Position numbers and translations under genes: made by a program. Positions 1 to 6,310 of a DNA stretch of 14,555 bases are shown here, in pieces (position 1 is the stretch's first letter; each line of letters begins with the position of its first letter). The DNA is taken from NCBI GenBank assembly GCA_030526445.1, contig JAUNCV010000032.1, positions 1 through 14,555 of the forward strand. Reading direction: 5' to 3'. Under the pieces are notes generated by a model that saw only the letters and a list, made by a program, of their open reading frames with translations, ran no database searches and had not been told where the DNA came from. The stretch comes from Bacteroidales bacterium (GTDB lineage Bacteria; Bacteroidota; Bacteroidia; Bacteroidales; UBA3663).

Positions 1-46
1 AAAAGAGGCCACAGGCGAGGATAAAAGTTAGATAATTCAGTTTCAT
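1..46 (-). CDS. 5' end of a leftward gene, probable exported protein (partial)
   Basis: Reading leftward from an ATG at 46-44 gives 15 codons before the window edge: MKLNYLTFILACGLF. The start is a Lys followed by a hydrophobic run, as in a signal peptide or lipoprotein signal; the Cys at residue 12 could be a lipidation site, but I-L-A-C is a weak lipobox and the h-region is short. Support for a real gene comes from a good Bacteroidota -7 box (TAACTTTG) 9 bases upstream of the ATG on the same strand, which implies a very short leader. The product cannot be named from so few residues. Confidence 0.45.
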   Translation of the reverse strand, partial: MKLNYLTFILACGLF

Positions 47-54
47 TTCGTGCG

Positions 55-62
55 CAAAGTTA
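55..62 (-). promoter_or_regulatory. -7 promoter box for the leftward gene
   Basis: On the minus strand the bases read TAACTTTG, a match to the Bacteroidota sigma-ABfr consensus TAnnTTTG, and continue as GCGC. A TTTG at 90-87 (minus strand) could be the -33 element, with a 24-base spacer, which is rather long. The box lies only 8 bases before the ATG, so the mRNA would be nearly leaderless. Confidence 0.5.
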
Positions 63-84
63 AGAAAAAAGTGCCGAAAGGTGT

Positions 85-107
85 CACAAAAGAGCCTTTT
101 TTTTGTG
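85..107. repeat. Inverted repeat between divergent promoters
   Basis: CACAAAA (85-91) and TTTTGTG (101-107) form a perfect 7-bp inverted repeat with a 9-base centre; three further pairs (two G-T) could extend it in RNA. It lies between the leftward promoter at 55-62 and the rightward one at 170-177 and covers the possible leftward -33 element. It could be an operator or a weak hairpin. Confidence 0.3.
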
Positions 108-169
108 TTGAAGAACATATTTTTGACATTTTTTTGCAAATATTGTAGTATGAAAAGATAAAAAATGAC

Positions 170-177
170 TATATTTG
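170..177 (+). promoter_or_regulatory. -7 promoter box of the rseC-rnf operon
   Basis: TATATTTG matches the Bacteroidota -7 consensus TAnnTTTG and continues as CGCG. A TTG at 143-145 is a possible -33 element (24-base spacer). Transcription would start near 183, giving a leader of roughly 25 A/T-rich bases before the ATG at 210. No other box this good was seen before rnfB, so it probably serves the whole operon. Confidence 0.6.
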
Positions 178-209
178 CGCGTTCGATAAATAGTAATTAT
201 ATATAAATA

Positions 210-626
210 ATGAGTAACGGCGTAAGCCATGACGGCATTGTAAAAGATATTCAGGGCAGGATGGTCACTGTGCAGTTTGTGCAGAGTTCAGCTTGCTCAG
301 GTTGTCATGCAAAACATTTGTGCACTTCGGGCGAAAGTAAAAGTCGAGAAGTGATAGCCGAGTGCTGGGGACATTCATTTCAGGTGGGCGATGCTGTGAC
401 CATCTCAGTGTCGCATCAGTTGGCGCGTCGTGCCATGTGGTATGCTTTCGGCTTGCCTGTGGTGCTGCTTGTGCTGGCGCTCTTCCCACTCATTGCGTGG
501 GTGGGCGATTTAGGTGCTTGTGCTGGCGAAATTATTCTGCTGTCTATTTATTATACCATATTCTATTTTATGCGCAACAAGCTTGAAAAGCAAGTTTGCT
601 TCGTGGTGAGACCGAGATACAGTTGA
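210..626 (+). CDS. rseC: RseC/MucC-like membrane protein of the rnf operon
   Basis: The 138-residue product has the RseC/MucC layout. A small N-terminal soluble domain carries a Cys cluster (C29, C32, C38, CSGCHAKHLC), and two membrane segments follow at about 75-98 and 103-121, then a short basic tail. In Escherichia coli RseC belongs to the system that uses the Rsx (Rnf) complex to keep SoxR reduced, and it also influences sigma-E. No SoxR is present here, and in Bacteroidales this gene routinely heads the rnf operon, so a role as an Rnf accessory or redox-linked partner is more likely; that role is inference. It is the first gene after the promoter, 97 bases before rnfB. Its length is close to the family's usual 140-160 residues. 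Confidence 0.85.
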   Translation: MSNGVSHDGIVKDIQGRMVTVQFVQSSACSGCHAKHLCTSGESKSREVIAECWGHSFQVGDAVTISVSHQLARRAMWYAFGLPVVLLVLALFPLIAWVGDLGACAGEIILLSIYYTIFYFMRNKLEKQVCFVVRPRYS

Positions 627-723
627 CAGTTGTCTGTTCTTTGCTATCAACTTCTCACTAATTAAGTTTCAAATTCGAAAAAAATCTTATACTAATTCTT
701 ATCAATAATCATTAACTAACATC

Positions 724-1707
724 ATGAACGGAATTGTGATTGCCCTAATCGCCCTTGGCGTGTTAGGTTTGGTAGGCTCGCTGCTGCTTTATGTGGTGGC
801 CAAGCAGTTCTATGTTTACGAAGATCCACGTGTGGGTCAGGTTGAGGAATCGCTGCCAGGTGCAAACTGCGGTGGCTGCGGCTTCCCAGGTTGTCATGGT
901 ATGGCTGATGCTTGCGTCAAGGCCAAGGATGGCAAAAACTCGCTCGAAGGTTTGCTTTGCCCAGTAGGTGGCAATGAGACCATGAGCAAGGTTGCCGATA
1001 TCCTCGGACTCGAGGCTGGTTCTGCTGAACCACGACTGGCTGTGGTGCGCTGCAACGGTACCAAGTGTGCTCGTCCAAAGGTAGCTAACTATGATGGCGC
1101 CAAGAGCTGCGCTGTTGCTGCGGCAACCTTCGGCGGCGAAACCGGTTGTGCCTTTGGCTGTATCGGCTTGGGCGACTGTGCAAAGGCTTGTGCCTTCGAT
1201 GCCATCAAGATCAACCTCGAAACTGGTCTTCCAGAGGTCGATGAGACCAAGTGTGTGGCTTGTGGCGCTTGCACCAAGGCTTGTCCTAAACTGCTCATTG
1301 AGCTTCGCAAGAAGAACTGCGCCAAGACCCCAGTCGAGAAGCGTGTTTGGGTACAGTGCACCAACAAGGACAAGGGCGCTGTGGCAAACAAGGTCTGCAA
1401 GAACTCTTGTATTGGTTGCGGCAAGTGCGTGAAGACTTGTAAGTTTGAGGCTATTACCCTCGACAACAATCTTGCATGGATTGACAGCGACAAGTGTAAG
1501 GCTTGCGGCATGTGTGTAGCTGAGTGTCCTAAGGGCGCTATTCATGCCACTGCTCCTGTAATGGCTGTAGTAGAGAAACTCAAGGCTAAGAAGGAGGCTG
1601 AGAAGAAGGCTGCTGCCGAGGCCGCTGCTGCTGCCAAGGCTGAGGCTGAGGCTCAGAAGGCTGCAGAGGCAACCAAGGTAGCCGAGCCAGTAAAGAGCGC
1701 TGAGTAA
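724..1707 (+). CDS. rnfB: Rnf electron transport complex subunit B
   Basis: RnfB receives electrons from ferredoxin and passes them into the Rnf complex on the cytoplasmic side. The 327-residue product starts with one membrane helix (about 3-26). Next is the Fe-S domain with C49, C52, C57 and C79 (CGGCGFPGC). At least four ferredoxin-type Cys groups follow: C142/146/152/156, C177/180/183/187, C229/232/235/239 and C258/261/264/268. This multi-cluster form is longer than the E. coli protein (about 190 residues) and is the usual form in anaerobes. The last 45 residues are a low-complexity Ala/Lys/Glu tail, probably a charged helix. The ATG at 724 places the membrane helix at the extreme N-terminus, as expected. 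rnfC starts 34 bases downstream. Confidence 0.96.
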   Translation: MNGIVIALIALGVLGLVGSLLLYVVAKQFYVYEDPRVGQVEESLPGANCGGCGFPGCHGMADACVKAKDGKNSLEGLLCPVGGNETMSKVADILGLEAGSAEPRLAVVRCNGTKCARPKVANYDGAKSCAVAAATFGGETGCAFGCIGLGDCAKACAFDAIKINLETGLPEVDETKCVACGACTKACPKLLIELRKKNCAKTPVEKRVWVQCTNKDKGAVANKVCKNSCIGCGKCVKTCKFEAITLDNNLAWIDSDKCKACGMCVAECPKGAIHATAPVMAVVEKLKAKKEAEKKAAAEAAAAAKAEAEAQKAAEATKVAEPVKSAE

Positions 1708-1741
1708 TTGTCGAACTTGTAAATAAGTCAAATTGTCAAAT

Positions 1742-3247
1742 ATGAAGACTTTTAAGCTTGGCGGTGTACATCCCGCTGCAAATAAGCTTTCGGACAAAGC
1801 TCCTATTGAGCTTGCTGCTGTGCCTTCGCTCGTAGCCATTCCAATGGCACAGAATCTGGGTGCACCTTCGAAGGCTGTAGTCGCTAAGGGCGACAAGGTG
1901 AAGGTCGGAACCGTGATTGGCGAACCAGGCGGCTTCCTCTCTTCTTTTATTCATTCTTCTGTTTCGGGCACTGTTGAAAAGGTAGACTTCGTAGAGGATG
2001 CTACCGGACGTCGTGTGCCTGCTGTCTTCATCAAGGTTGAGGGCGATGAGTGGGAAGAGAGCATCGATCGTTCAAAAGATATCGTAAAAGAGATTAAGCT
2101 CGAAAAGCAGGAGATTATTGACCGCGTTAAGGCTTGCGGTATCGTTGGTATGGGTGGTGCAACCTTCCCAACACAGGTGAAGCTCGCTCCACCACCAACA
2201 GCTAAGCCAGAGTGTGTCATCATCAATGCCGTAGAGTGCGAACCATATCTCACTTCCGACCACAGCCTCATGCTGGCTCACCCTGAGGAGATTCTCATTG
2301 GTGTGCAGATTCTTGAGAAGGCTATGGGCGTGAAGAAGGCATACGTGGGCATTGAGGCTAACAAGCCAGATGCTATCAAGCTCATGACCGAAACCGCTAA
2401 GAAGGGTTTCCCAGAGATCGAGATTGTGCCTTTGCAGCTCAAGTATCCACAGGGTGGTGAGAAGCAGCTCATCAATGCCGTGATTGGCAAAGAGGTTCCA
2501 TCGGGCGGTCTGCCAATCATGACTGGCGCTTTGGTGCAGAATGTTGGTACTGCGTTTGTCGTTTATGAGGCAGTGCAGAAGAACAAGCCACTCATCGAGC
2601 GCATCGTAACTGTGACTGGTAAGAGCGTGAAGAAGCCTTCGAACTTCCAGGCTCGTATTGGTGTGCCTATTCAGCAGCTCATCGAGGCCGCTGGCGGTTT
2701 GCCAGAGGATACCGGCAAGGTTATCTCGGGTGGCCCAATGATGGGTAAGGCAATGCCTGATACCAATTCATATATGGTTAAGGGTTGCTCGGGCATCTTG
2801 ATTATGAAGAATGAAGAGGCTCGTCGCCGTGACGCCAGCCCATGTATCAAGTGCGGTAAGTGCGTGCATGCTTGTCCAATGGGCTTGCAGCCAAACTTCC
2901 TCTCACGCTATAGCGAACTTGGCATGCTTGCCGAAGCAGAGGAGGAGCGCATCTACGACTGTATTGAGTGTGGTAGCTGTATGTTTACCTGTCCAGCCAA
3001 TCGTCCATTGCTCGACTGGATTCGTCAGGGCAAGCCAAAGGTAATGGGTATTTTGCGTCAGCGTGCTGCCGATGCTAAGGCTAAGGCCGATGCAGAGCGT
3101 GCTGCTGCTGAGGCTGCTCGTAAGGCCAAGGAGGCAGAGGCTGAGGCTGCGGAACATCATGCAAAGACAGAGGAGACTCATGCCGACGTCAACGAACACT
3201 TGATGAAGCAGAGTGGTCCAATGCCAGAAGATGCAGCCAAGAAGTAA
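1742..3247 (+). CDS. rnfC: Rnf electron transport complex subunit C
   Basis: RnfC is the peripheral NADH/FMN-binding subunit that exchanges electrons with NAD. The 501-residue product begins MKTFKLGGVHP, the family's characteristic start. A barrel-like domain follows (about 40-100), then the nucleotide/flavin-binding segment GMGGATFPTQVKL (136-148) with NAVECEPYL (162-170). Two 4Fe-4S motifs are at C368/371/374/378 and C407/410/413/417. Residues from about 440 form an Ala/Lys/Glu-rich tail ending in a His/Glu-rich stretch. I chose the ATG at 1742. An in-frame TTG at 1733 would add only three residues (MSN) and is less likely, since homologues start at this MKTF-like position. The gene lies between rnfB and rnfD. 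Confidence 0.96.
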   Translation: MKTFKLGGVHPAANKLSDKAPIELAAVPSLVAIPMAQNLGAPSKAVVAKGDKVKVGTVIGEPGGFLSSFIHSSVSGTVEKVDFVEDATGRRVPAVFIKVEGDEWEESIDRSKDIVKEIKLEKQEIIDRVKACGIVGMGGATFPTQVKLAPPPTAKPECVIINAVECEPYLTSDHSLMLAHPEEILIGVQILEKAMGVKKAYVGIEANKPDAIKLMTETAKKGFPEIEIVPLQLKYPQGGEKQLINAVIGKEVPSGGLPIMTGALVQNVGTAFVVYEAVQKNKPLIERIVTVTGKSVKKPSNFQARIGVPIQQLIEAAGGLPEDTGKVISGGPMMGKAMPDTNSYMVKGCSGILIMKNEEARRRDASPCIKCGKCVHACPMGLQPNFLSRYSELGMLAEAEEERIYDCIECGSCMFTCPANRPLLDWIRQGKPKVMGILRQRAADAKAKADAERAAAEAARKAKEAEAEAAEHHAKTEETHADVNEHLMKQSGPMPEDAAKK

Positions 3248-3266
3248 TTCGTAAATAGTAATTCGT
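3243..3266 (+). repeat. Direct repeat in the rnfC-rnfD gap
   Basis: AGTAATTCGT occurs at 3243-3252 and again at 3257-3266 with a 14-base period. The first copy contains the rnfC stop codon. The rest of the 43-base gap is A/T-rich (3268-3290) and probably serves as an unstructured ribosome landing site. Confidence 0.4.
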
Positions 3267-3290
3267 CATTATATATAATATAAGTATATT

Positions 3291-4226
3291 ATGTTAAACG
3301 TATCTTTGTCACCCCATGTGCATAGTGGCAACAGCACCCAGAAATGTATGGGTCAGGTGCTGGTTGGCCTCTCATTGGCACTCTTGTGGTCGTTCTGGCA
3401 GTTCGGCTTGGGTGCAGTGGTTGTGACTGTCTCGTCGGTAGCATTCTGTGTGCTGTTCGAGTTCCTTATCACCCGTTTTCTCATGAACGAGAAGACCCGT
3501 CTCGATGACCTTTCGGCTGTTGTTACCGGTGTTCTTCTTGCATTCAATGTTCCTTCGAACCTTCCTATCTGGATCATCGCCATTGGTGCACTTGTTGCTA
3601 TTGGCGTTGGCAAGATGGCATTTGGCGGTATTGGCGCGAACATCTTCAACCCAGCACTCGTAGGTCGTGTGTTCTTGCTCATCGCTTATCCTGTTCAGAT
3701 GACTACCTGGCCAGTTGAGGCTGGTTATGCTGATGTTGCTACTGGTGCAACTCCTTTGGCTCTCTTCAAGATGGGCAACTATGAGGCTCTTCCTGATGCG
3801 CTCGATATGCTCATTGGCCAGACCGGTGGCGCTATGGGCGAGATTTCGGCATTGGCACTTCTGATTGGTGGTATCTATATGCTCGTGCGCAAGACCATCA
3901 CCTGGCACATTCCAGTGGCAGTTCTCGTGAGTGCTTTCGTTTTCGCTTTCGCCTTCTATGGTTGTCCAAAGCTGGCTCTCATGCAGCTTCTCTCGGGTGG
4001 TATGATTCTCGGTGCTTTCTTCATGGCTACCGATTATGTTTCGAGCCCAATGAACAGCCGCGGCCAGTTGCTCTATGGTGTGATGATTGGTTTCCTCACC
4101 ATCGTGATTCGTCGTTTTGGCGCTTATCCTGAGGGTATGTCGTTTGCAATCTTGATCATGAACGCATTCACTCCTCTTATCAATAAGTATGTAAAACCAC
4201 AGCGCTTTGGCGTTGCTAAAAAGTAA
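3291..4226 (+). CDS. rnfD: Rnf electron transport complex subunit D
   Basis: RnfD is a membrane subunit of the NqrB/RnfD family that carries a covalently bound FMN and forms part of the ion-pumping core. The 311-residue product is almost entirely hydrophobic helices. Recognisable family segments are the N-terminal SPHVHSG (7-13), GANIFNPALVGRVF (115-128), the flavinylation motif TGATPL (151-156, with FMN expected on T154), and ATDYVSSPMNSRGQLLYG (246-263). Attachment of FMN needs the transferase ApbE, which is not in this window. The length is typical for the family. rnfG follows after 6 bases, indicating close co-translation. Confidence 0.96.
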   Translation: MLNVSLSPHVHSGNSTQKCMGQVLVGLSLALLWSFWQFGLGAVVVTVSSVAFCVLFEFLITRFLMNEKTRLDDLSAVVTGVLLAFNVPSNLPIWIIAIGALVAIGVGKMAFGGIGANIFNPALVGRVFLLIAYPVQMTTWPVEAGYADVATGATPLALFKMGNYEALPDALDMLIGQTGGAMGEISALALLIGGIYMLVRKTITWHIPVAVLVSAFVFAFAFYGCPKLALMQLLSGGMILGAFFMATDYVSSPMNSRGQLLYGVMIGFLTIVIRRFGAYPEGMSFAILIMNAFTPLINKYVKPQRFGVAKK

Positions 4227-4232
4227 TCGACT

Positions 4233-4841
4233 ATGGCAAAATTAGAAAATTCTTTGGTCAACATGGTCGCTTCTTTGACCGCGATTACTGTTGTGGTTGG
4301 TGGCTTGCTTGGTTTTGTCAACAGTGTCACCATGGAGCCTATTGCTCAGGCTGCAGCCGACAAGCAGCAGGCAGCTATCCTGGCTGTTGTGCCAGGTGAG
4401 AACGTGACTGTGAGCGAGCCTTGGGAGACTACTGCTCCTAACGGCACTCCAGCTGTGGTATATGAAGTATCGAGCAATGGCCAGCTTCTTGGCAAGGCTG
4501 TGAAGGCTATTTCAAAGAATGGCTTTGGCGGCAACATCGTTGTTATGATTGGCTTCGACCCAGAGGGTAATATCCTTGGTTATAATGTGCTCGACTGCTC
4601 GAACGAAACTCCAGGTCTCGGTGCAAAGATGCCAGACTGGTTCCAGGAGGGCGGCAAGGGCAACGTCATCAAGATGAACCCTGGCAAGAACAAGGTAACT
4701 GTGAAGCAGGATGGCGGCGAGGTTGATGCTATCACCGCTGCAACCATTTCTTCACGCGCCTTTACCGATGCCATTGCTCAGGCTTGGGCAGTGATTTCGG
4801 GCAATAGTGATGCAGCCACTTCGGCAACACAACAGCAGTAA
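4233..4841 (+). CDS. rnfG: Rnf electron transport complex subunit G
   Basis: RnfG has one N-terminal membrane helix (about 11-31) and an FMN-binding domain on the outer face of the cytoplasmic membrane. The 202-residue product shows the family's ETPGLGAKM segment (125-133) and the flavinylation site TAATISS (168-174), where T171 is the predicted FMN attachment residue. The motif is T-A-A-T where many homologues have S/T-G-A-T. The last 12 residues are a low-complexity Ser/Ala/Gln tail. The gene starts 6 bases after rnfD and ends 27 bases before rnfE. Covalent flavins on RnfG and RnfD pass electrons across the membrane in the known complexes. Confidence 0.95.
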   Translation: MAKLENSLVNMVASLTAITVVVGGLLGFVNSVTMEPIAQAAADKQQAAILAVVPGENVTVSEPWETTAPNGTPAVVYEVSSNGQLLGKAVKAISKNGFGGNIVVMIGFDPEGNILGYNVLDCSNETPGLGAKMPDWFQEGGKGNVIKMNPGKNKVTVKQDGGEVDAITAATISSRAFTDAIAQAWAVISGNSDAATSATQQQ

Positions 4842-4853
4842 TAATATAAATGT

Positions 4854-4859
4854 AAGGAG
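4854..4859 (+). promoter_or_regulatory. Shine-Dalgarno sequence of rnfE
   Basis: AAGGAG lies 9 bases before the ATG at 4869. It is a near-perfect Shine-Dalgarno match and the only clear one I see in the window; other starts sit behind A/T-rich leaders, as is usual in Bacteroidota. It may raise translation of rnfE relative to its neighbours. Confidence 0.6.
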
Positions 4860-4868
4860 AAATTAATT

Positions 4869-5453
4869 ATGTCAAAACTTGGTATTATTATCAATGGTCT
4901 GATTAAGGAGAACCCTACATTTGTGTTGCTCCTCGGTATGTGTCCTACTTTGGGTACAACCTCTTCGGCCATCAACGGTATGAGCATGGGTCTTGCCACT
5001 ATGGCAGTATTGATTTGCTCAAACTTCGTGATTTCGTGCATCAAGAACCTGATTCCTGACAAGGTGCATATTCCTTGCTACATTGTTGTGATTGCAGGCT
5101 TCGTGACTGTTGTGCAGCTGCTCATCAAGGCTTATGCTCCTGATGTTGATGCAAAGCTGGGCCTCTTCATTCCGCTCATCGTGGTTAACTGCGTTGTGTT
5201 GGGTCGTGCAGAGTCGTTTGCTGCAAAGAATGGTCCTGTCGATTCCATCTGTGATGGTGTGGGCATTGGTCTTGGTTTTACCGTAGCCTTGACACTCATC
5301 GGTCTTTGCCGTGAGTTGCTCGGTGCTGGTACTGCTTTCGACCTCCGTCTCTTCCCAGAGCAGTTTGGTGCATTGACCTTCGTGTTGGCTCCAGGTGCAT
5401 TCATCACCCTTGGTTTCCTCGTAGCTATTTTCAACAAGGTGACCAAAAAGTAA
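4869..5453 (+). CDS. rnfE: Rnf electron transport complex subunit E
   Basis: RnfE is a polytopic membrane subunit, homologous to RnfA and packed against it in an inverted arrangement. In solved Rnf structures RnfA and RnfE jointly hold a [2Fe-2S] cluster inside the membrane. The 194-residue product has the two expected Cys, C25 (LGMCPTLG) and C108 (VVNCVVLG), plus the family segments NPTFVLLLG (15-23) and LCRELLGAGT (146-155). About six hydrophobic helices fill the length, and it ends in a basic VTKK. A Shine-Dalgarno sequence precedes the start. rnfA follows 28 bases downstream. Confidence 0.96.
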   Translation: MSKLGIIINGLIKENPTFVLLLGMCPTLGTTSSAINGMSMGLATMAVLICSNFVISCIKNLIPDKVHIPCYIVVIAGFVTVVQLLIKAYAPDVDAKLGLFIPLIVVNCVVLGRAESFAAKNGPVDSICDGVGIGLGFTVALTLIGLCRELLGAGTAFDLRLFPEQFGALTFVLAPGAFITLGFLVAIFNKVTKK

Positions 5454-5481
5454 TTGTCAAACCCGAAAAAACTGAAAGATT

Positions 5482-6081
5482 ATGTCATATATTGTTATGA
5501 TCATTACTGCGATATTTGTTAATAATATCGTATTGGCACAGTTCCTCGGCATCTGTCCTTTCCTCGGTGTTTCGAAGAAGGTTGACACCGCTGGCTGGAT
5601 GGGTATGGCAGTTCTCTTTGTCATGCTTATTGCCACTTTGGTAACCTATCCTATTTATTATGGTGTGTTGGTTCCGTTCGAACTTGGCTACATGCAGACC
5701 ATTATTTATATTCTGGTCATTGCAGCTTTGGTGCAGATGGTCGAGATTATTCTGAAGAAGACCATGCCTTCGCTCTATAGCGCTCTCGGTGTGTTCTTGC
5801 CACTCATCACCACCAACTGTACTATCTTGGGTGTTGCCATCAACGTCATCAGCAAGGAGTATAACCTTGGCGAGGCAATGGTTTATTCATTGGCTACCGC
5901 TCTCGGCTTCACTTTGGCCATGGTTCTCTTCGCTGGTATTCGCGAGCAGACTGCCATCACCAAGACTCCAAAGGCAATGGAGGGAACTCCAATCGCACTC
6001 ATCACTGCAGGTCTTTTGGCTATGGCCTTTATGGGCTTCAGCGGTGTCGATAAGGGTCTCGCACAGGCTTTCGGTCTCTAA
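5482..6081 (+). CDS. rnfA: Rnf electron transport complex subunit A
   Basis: RnfA is the second of the two homologous core membrane subunits. The 199-residue product has the hallmark NNIVLAQFLGICPFLGVSKK (14-33) with C25, and LITTNCTILGVA (108-119) with C113. These two Cys are expected to share the intramembrane [2Fe-2S] cluster with C25 and C108 of RnfE. AGIREQ (151-156) is the family's late conserved segment. About six membrane helices are evident and the length is typical. It is the last gene of the operon; in gamma-proteobacteria rnfA is first, so the order B-C-D-G-E-A is the anaerobe/Bacteroidota arrangement. A hairpin terminator follows at 6164. Confidence 0.96.
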   Translation: MSYIVMIITAIFVNNIVLAQFLGICPFLGVSKKVDTAGWMGMAVLFVMLIATLVTYPIYYGVLVPFELGYMQTIIYILVIAALVQMVEIILKKTMPSLYSALGVFLPLITTNCTILGVAINVISKEYNLGEAMVYSLATALGFTLAMVLFAGIREQTAITKTPKAMEGTPIALITAGLLAMAFMGFSGVDKGLAQAFGL

Positions 6082-6107
6082 GATTTGATAGCAAAAACTT
6101 GACTTTT

Positions 6108-6145
6108 GTTAGAAAAATTGCCGCAAATTAGGCAAAAAACCTAAC
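6108..6145 (+). other. Hairpin ahead of the rnf terminator
   Basis: Two nested 5-bp arms pair perfectly: GTTAG (6108-6112) with CTAAC (6141-6145) and TTGCC (6118-6122) with GGCAA (6131-6135), separated by a symmetric A-rich internal loop. It has only a short T run after it. It may stabilise the 3' end of the rnf transcript or assist termination at the next hairpin; the function is not known. Confidence 0.35.
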
Positions 6146-6163
6146 TTTTATCCATATTTTATA

Positions 6164-6208
6164 CAAAAATGCCAAAAAAAATTCAATTTTTGGCATTTTT
6201 GTTTTTTT
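6164..6208 (+). terminator. Intrinsic terminator of the rnf operon
   Basis: A perfect 15-bp stem pairs 6164-6178 with 6187-6201 (CAAAAATGCC... against ...GGCATTTTTG), with an 8-base loop, and is followed directly by a run of seven T (6202-6208). The stem is A/T-rich apart from the TGCC/GGCA core. It separates rnfA from the ilv operon. The base of its right arm also provides a TTTG that could be the -33 element of the ilv promoter. Confidence 0.75.
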
Positions 6209-6225
6209 ATGTCCATTATTATGCT

Positions 6226-6233
6226 TACCTTTG
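6226..6233 (+). promoter_or_regulatory. -7 promoter box of the ilv operon
   Basis: TACCTTTG matches TAnnTTTG and continues as CGCT. A TTTG at 6198-6201, inside the preceding terminator, is a possible -33 element with a 24-base spacer. The start of transcription would be near 6240, giving a leader of about 70 bases that contains a small ORF (6248-6295). Confidence 0.6.
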
Positions 6234-6247
6234 CGCTCACAGAAAAG

Positions 6248-6295
6248 ATGAAGACATCTTCCCTGTTGTGTTATCGAATAAGAAAGGTATTGTAA
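6248..6295 (+). promoter_or_regulatory. Possible ilv leader peptide (15 codons)
   Basis: Just after the predicted transcription start, an ATG opens a 15-codon frame reading MKTSSLLCYRIRKVL, then TAA. Five of the 15 residues are Leu, Ile or Val (L6, L7, I11, V14, L15), the end products of the operon it precedes. The frame stops 15 bases before the ilvD ATG. A 6-bp hairpin (6245-6250 with 6255-6260) covers its start codon. No terminator lies between it and ilvD, so classical transcription attenuation is not supported; stalling that affects ilvD translation is the remaining option. The peptide could equally be a chance ORF. Confidence 0.3.
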
Positions 6296-6310
6296 AAATA
6301 ATATAAAATT

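Noticed and set aside
1733..1741. TTG start for rnfC three codons upstream
   Set aside because: The ATG at 1742 gives the family's usual MKTF-like N-terminus, and a TTG start would add nothing recognisable.
763..1896. Long open frame of 377 codons on the minus strand opposite rnfB and the start of rnfC
   Set aside because: It is a shadow of the strongly biased codons of rnfB; the translation is low in complexity, has no family motif and crosses two clear genes.
3372..3908. 178-codon minus-strand frame opposite rnfD
   Set aside because: rnfD is unmistakable on the plus strand; the reverse frame is polar and shows no recognisable domain.
210..6081. Na+-translocating NADH:quinone reductase (Nqr) operon instead of Rnf
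   Set aside because: The multi-cluster RnfB and the two-ferredoxin-motif RnfC are specific to Rnf; NqrA and NqrF features are absent.
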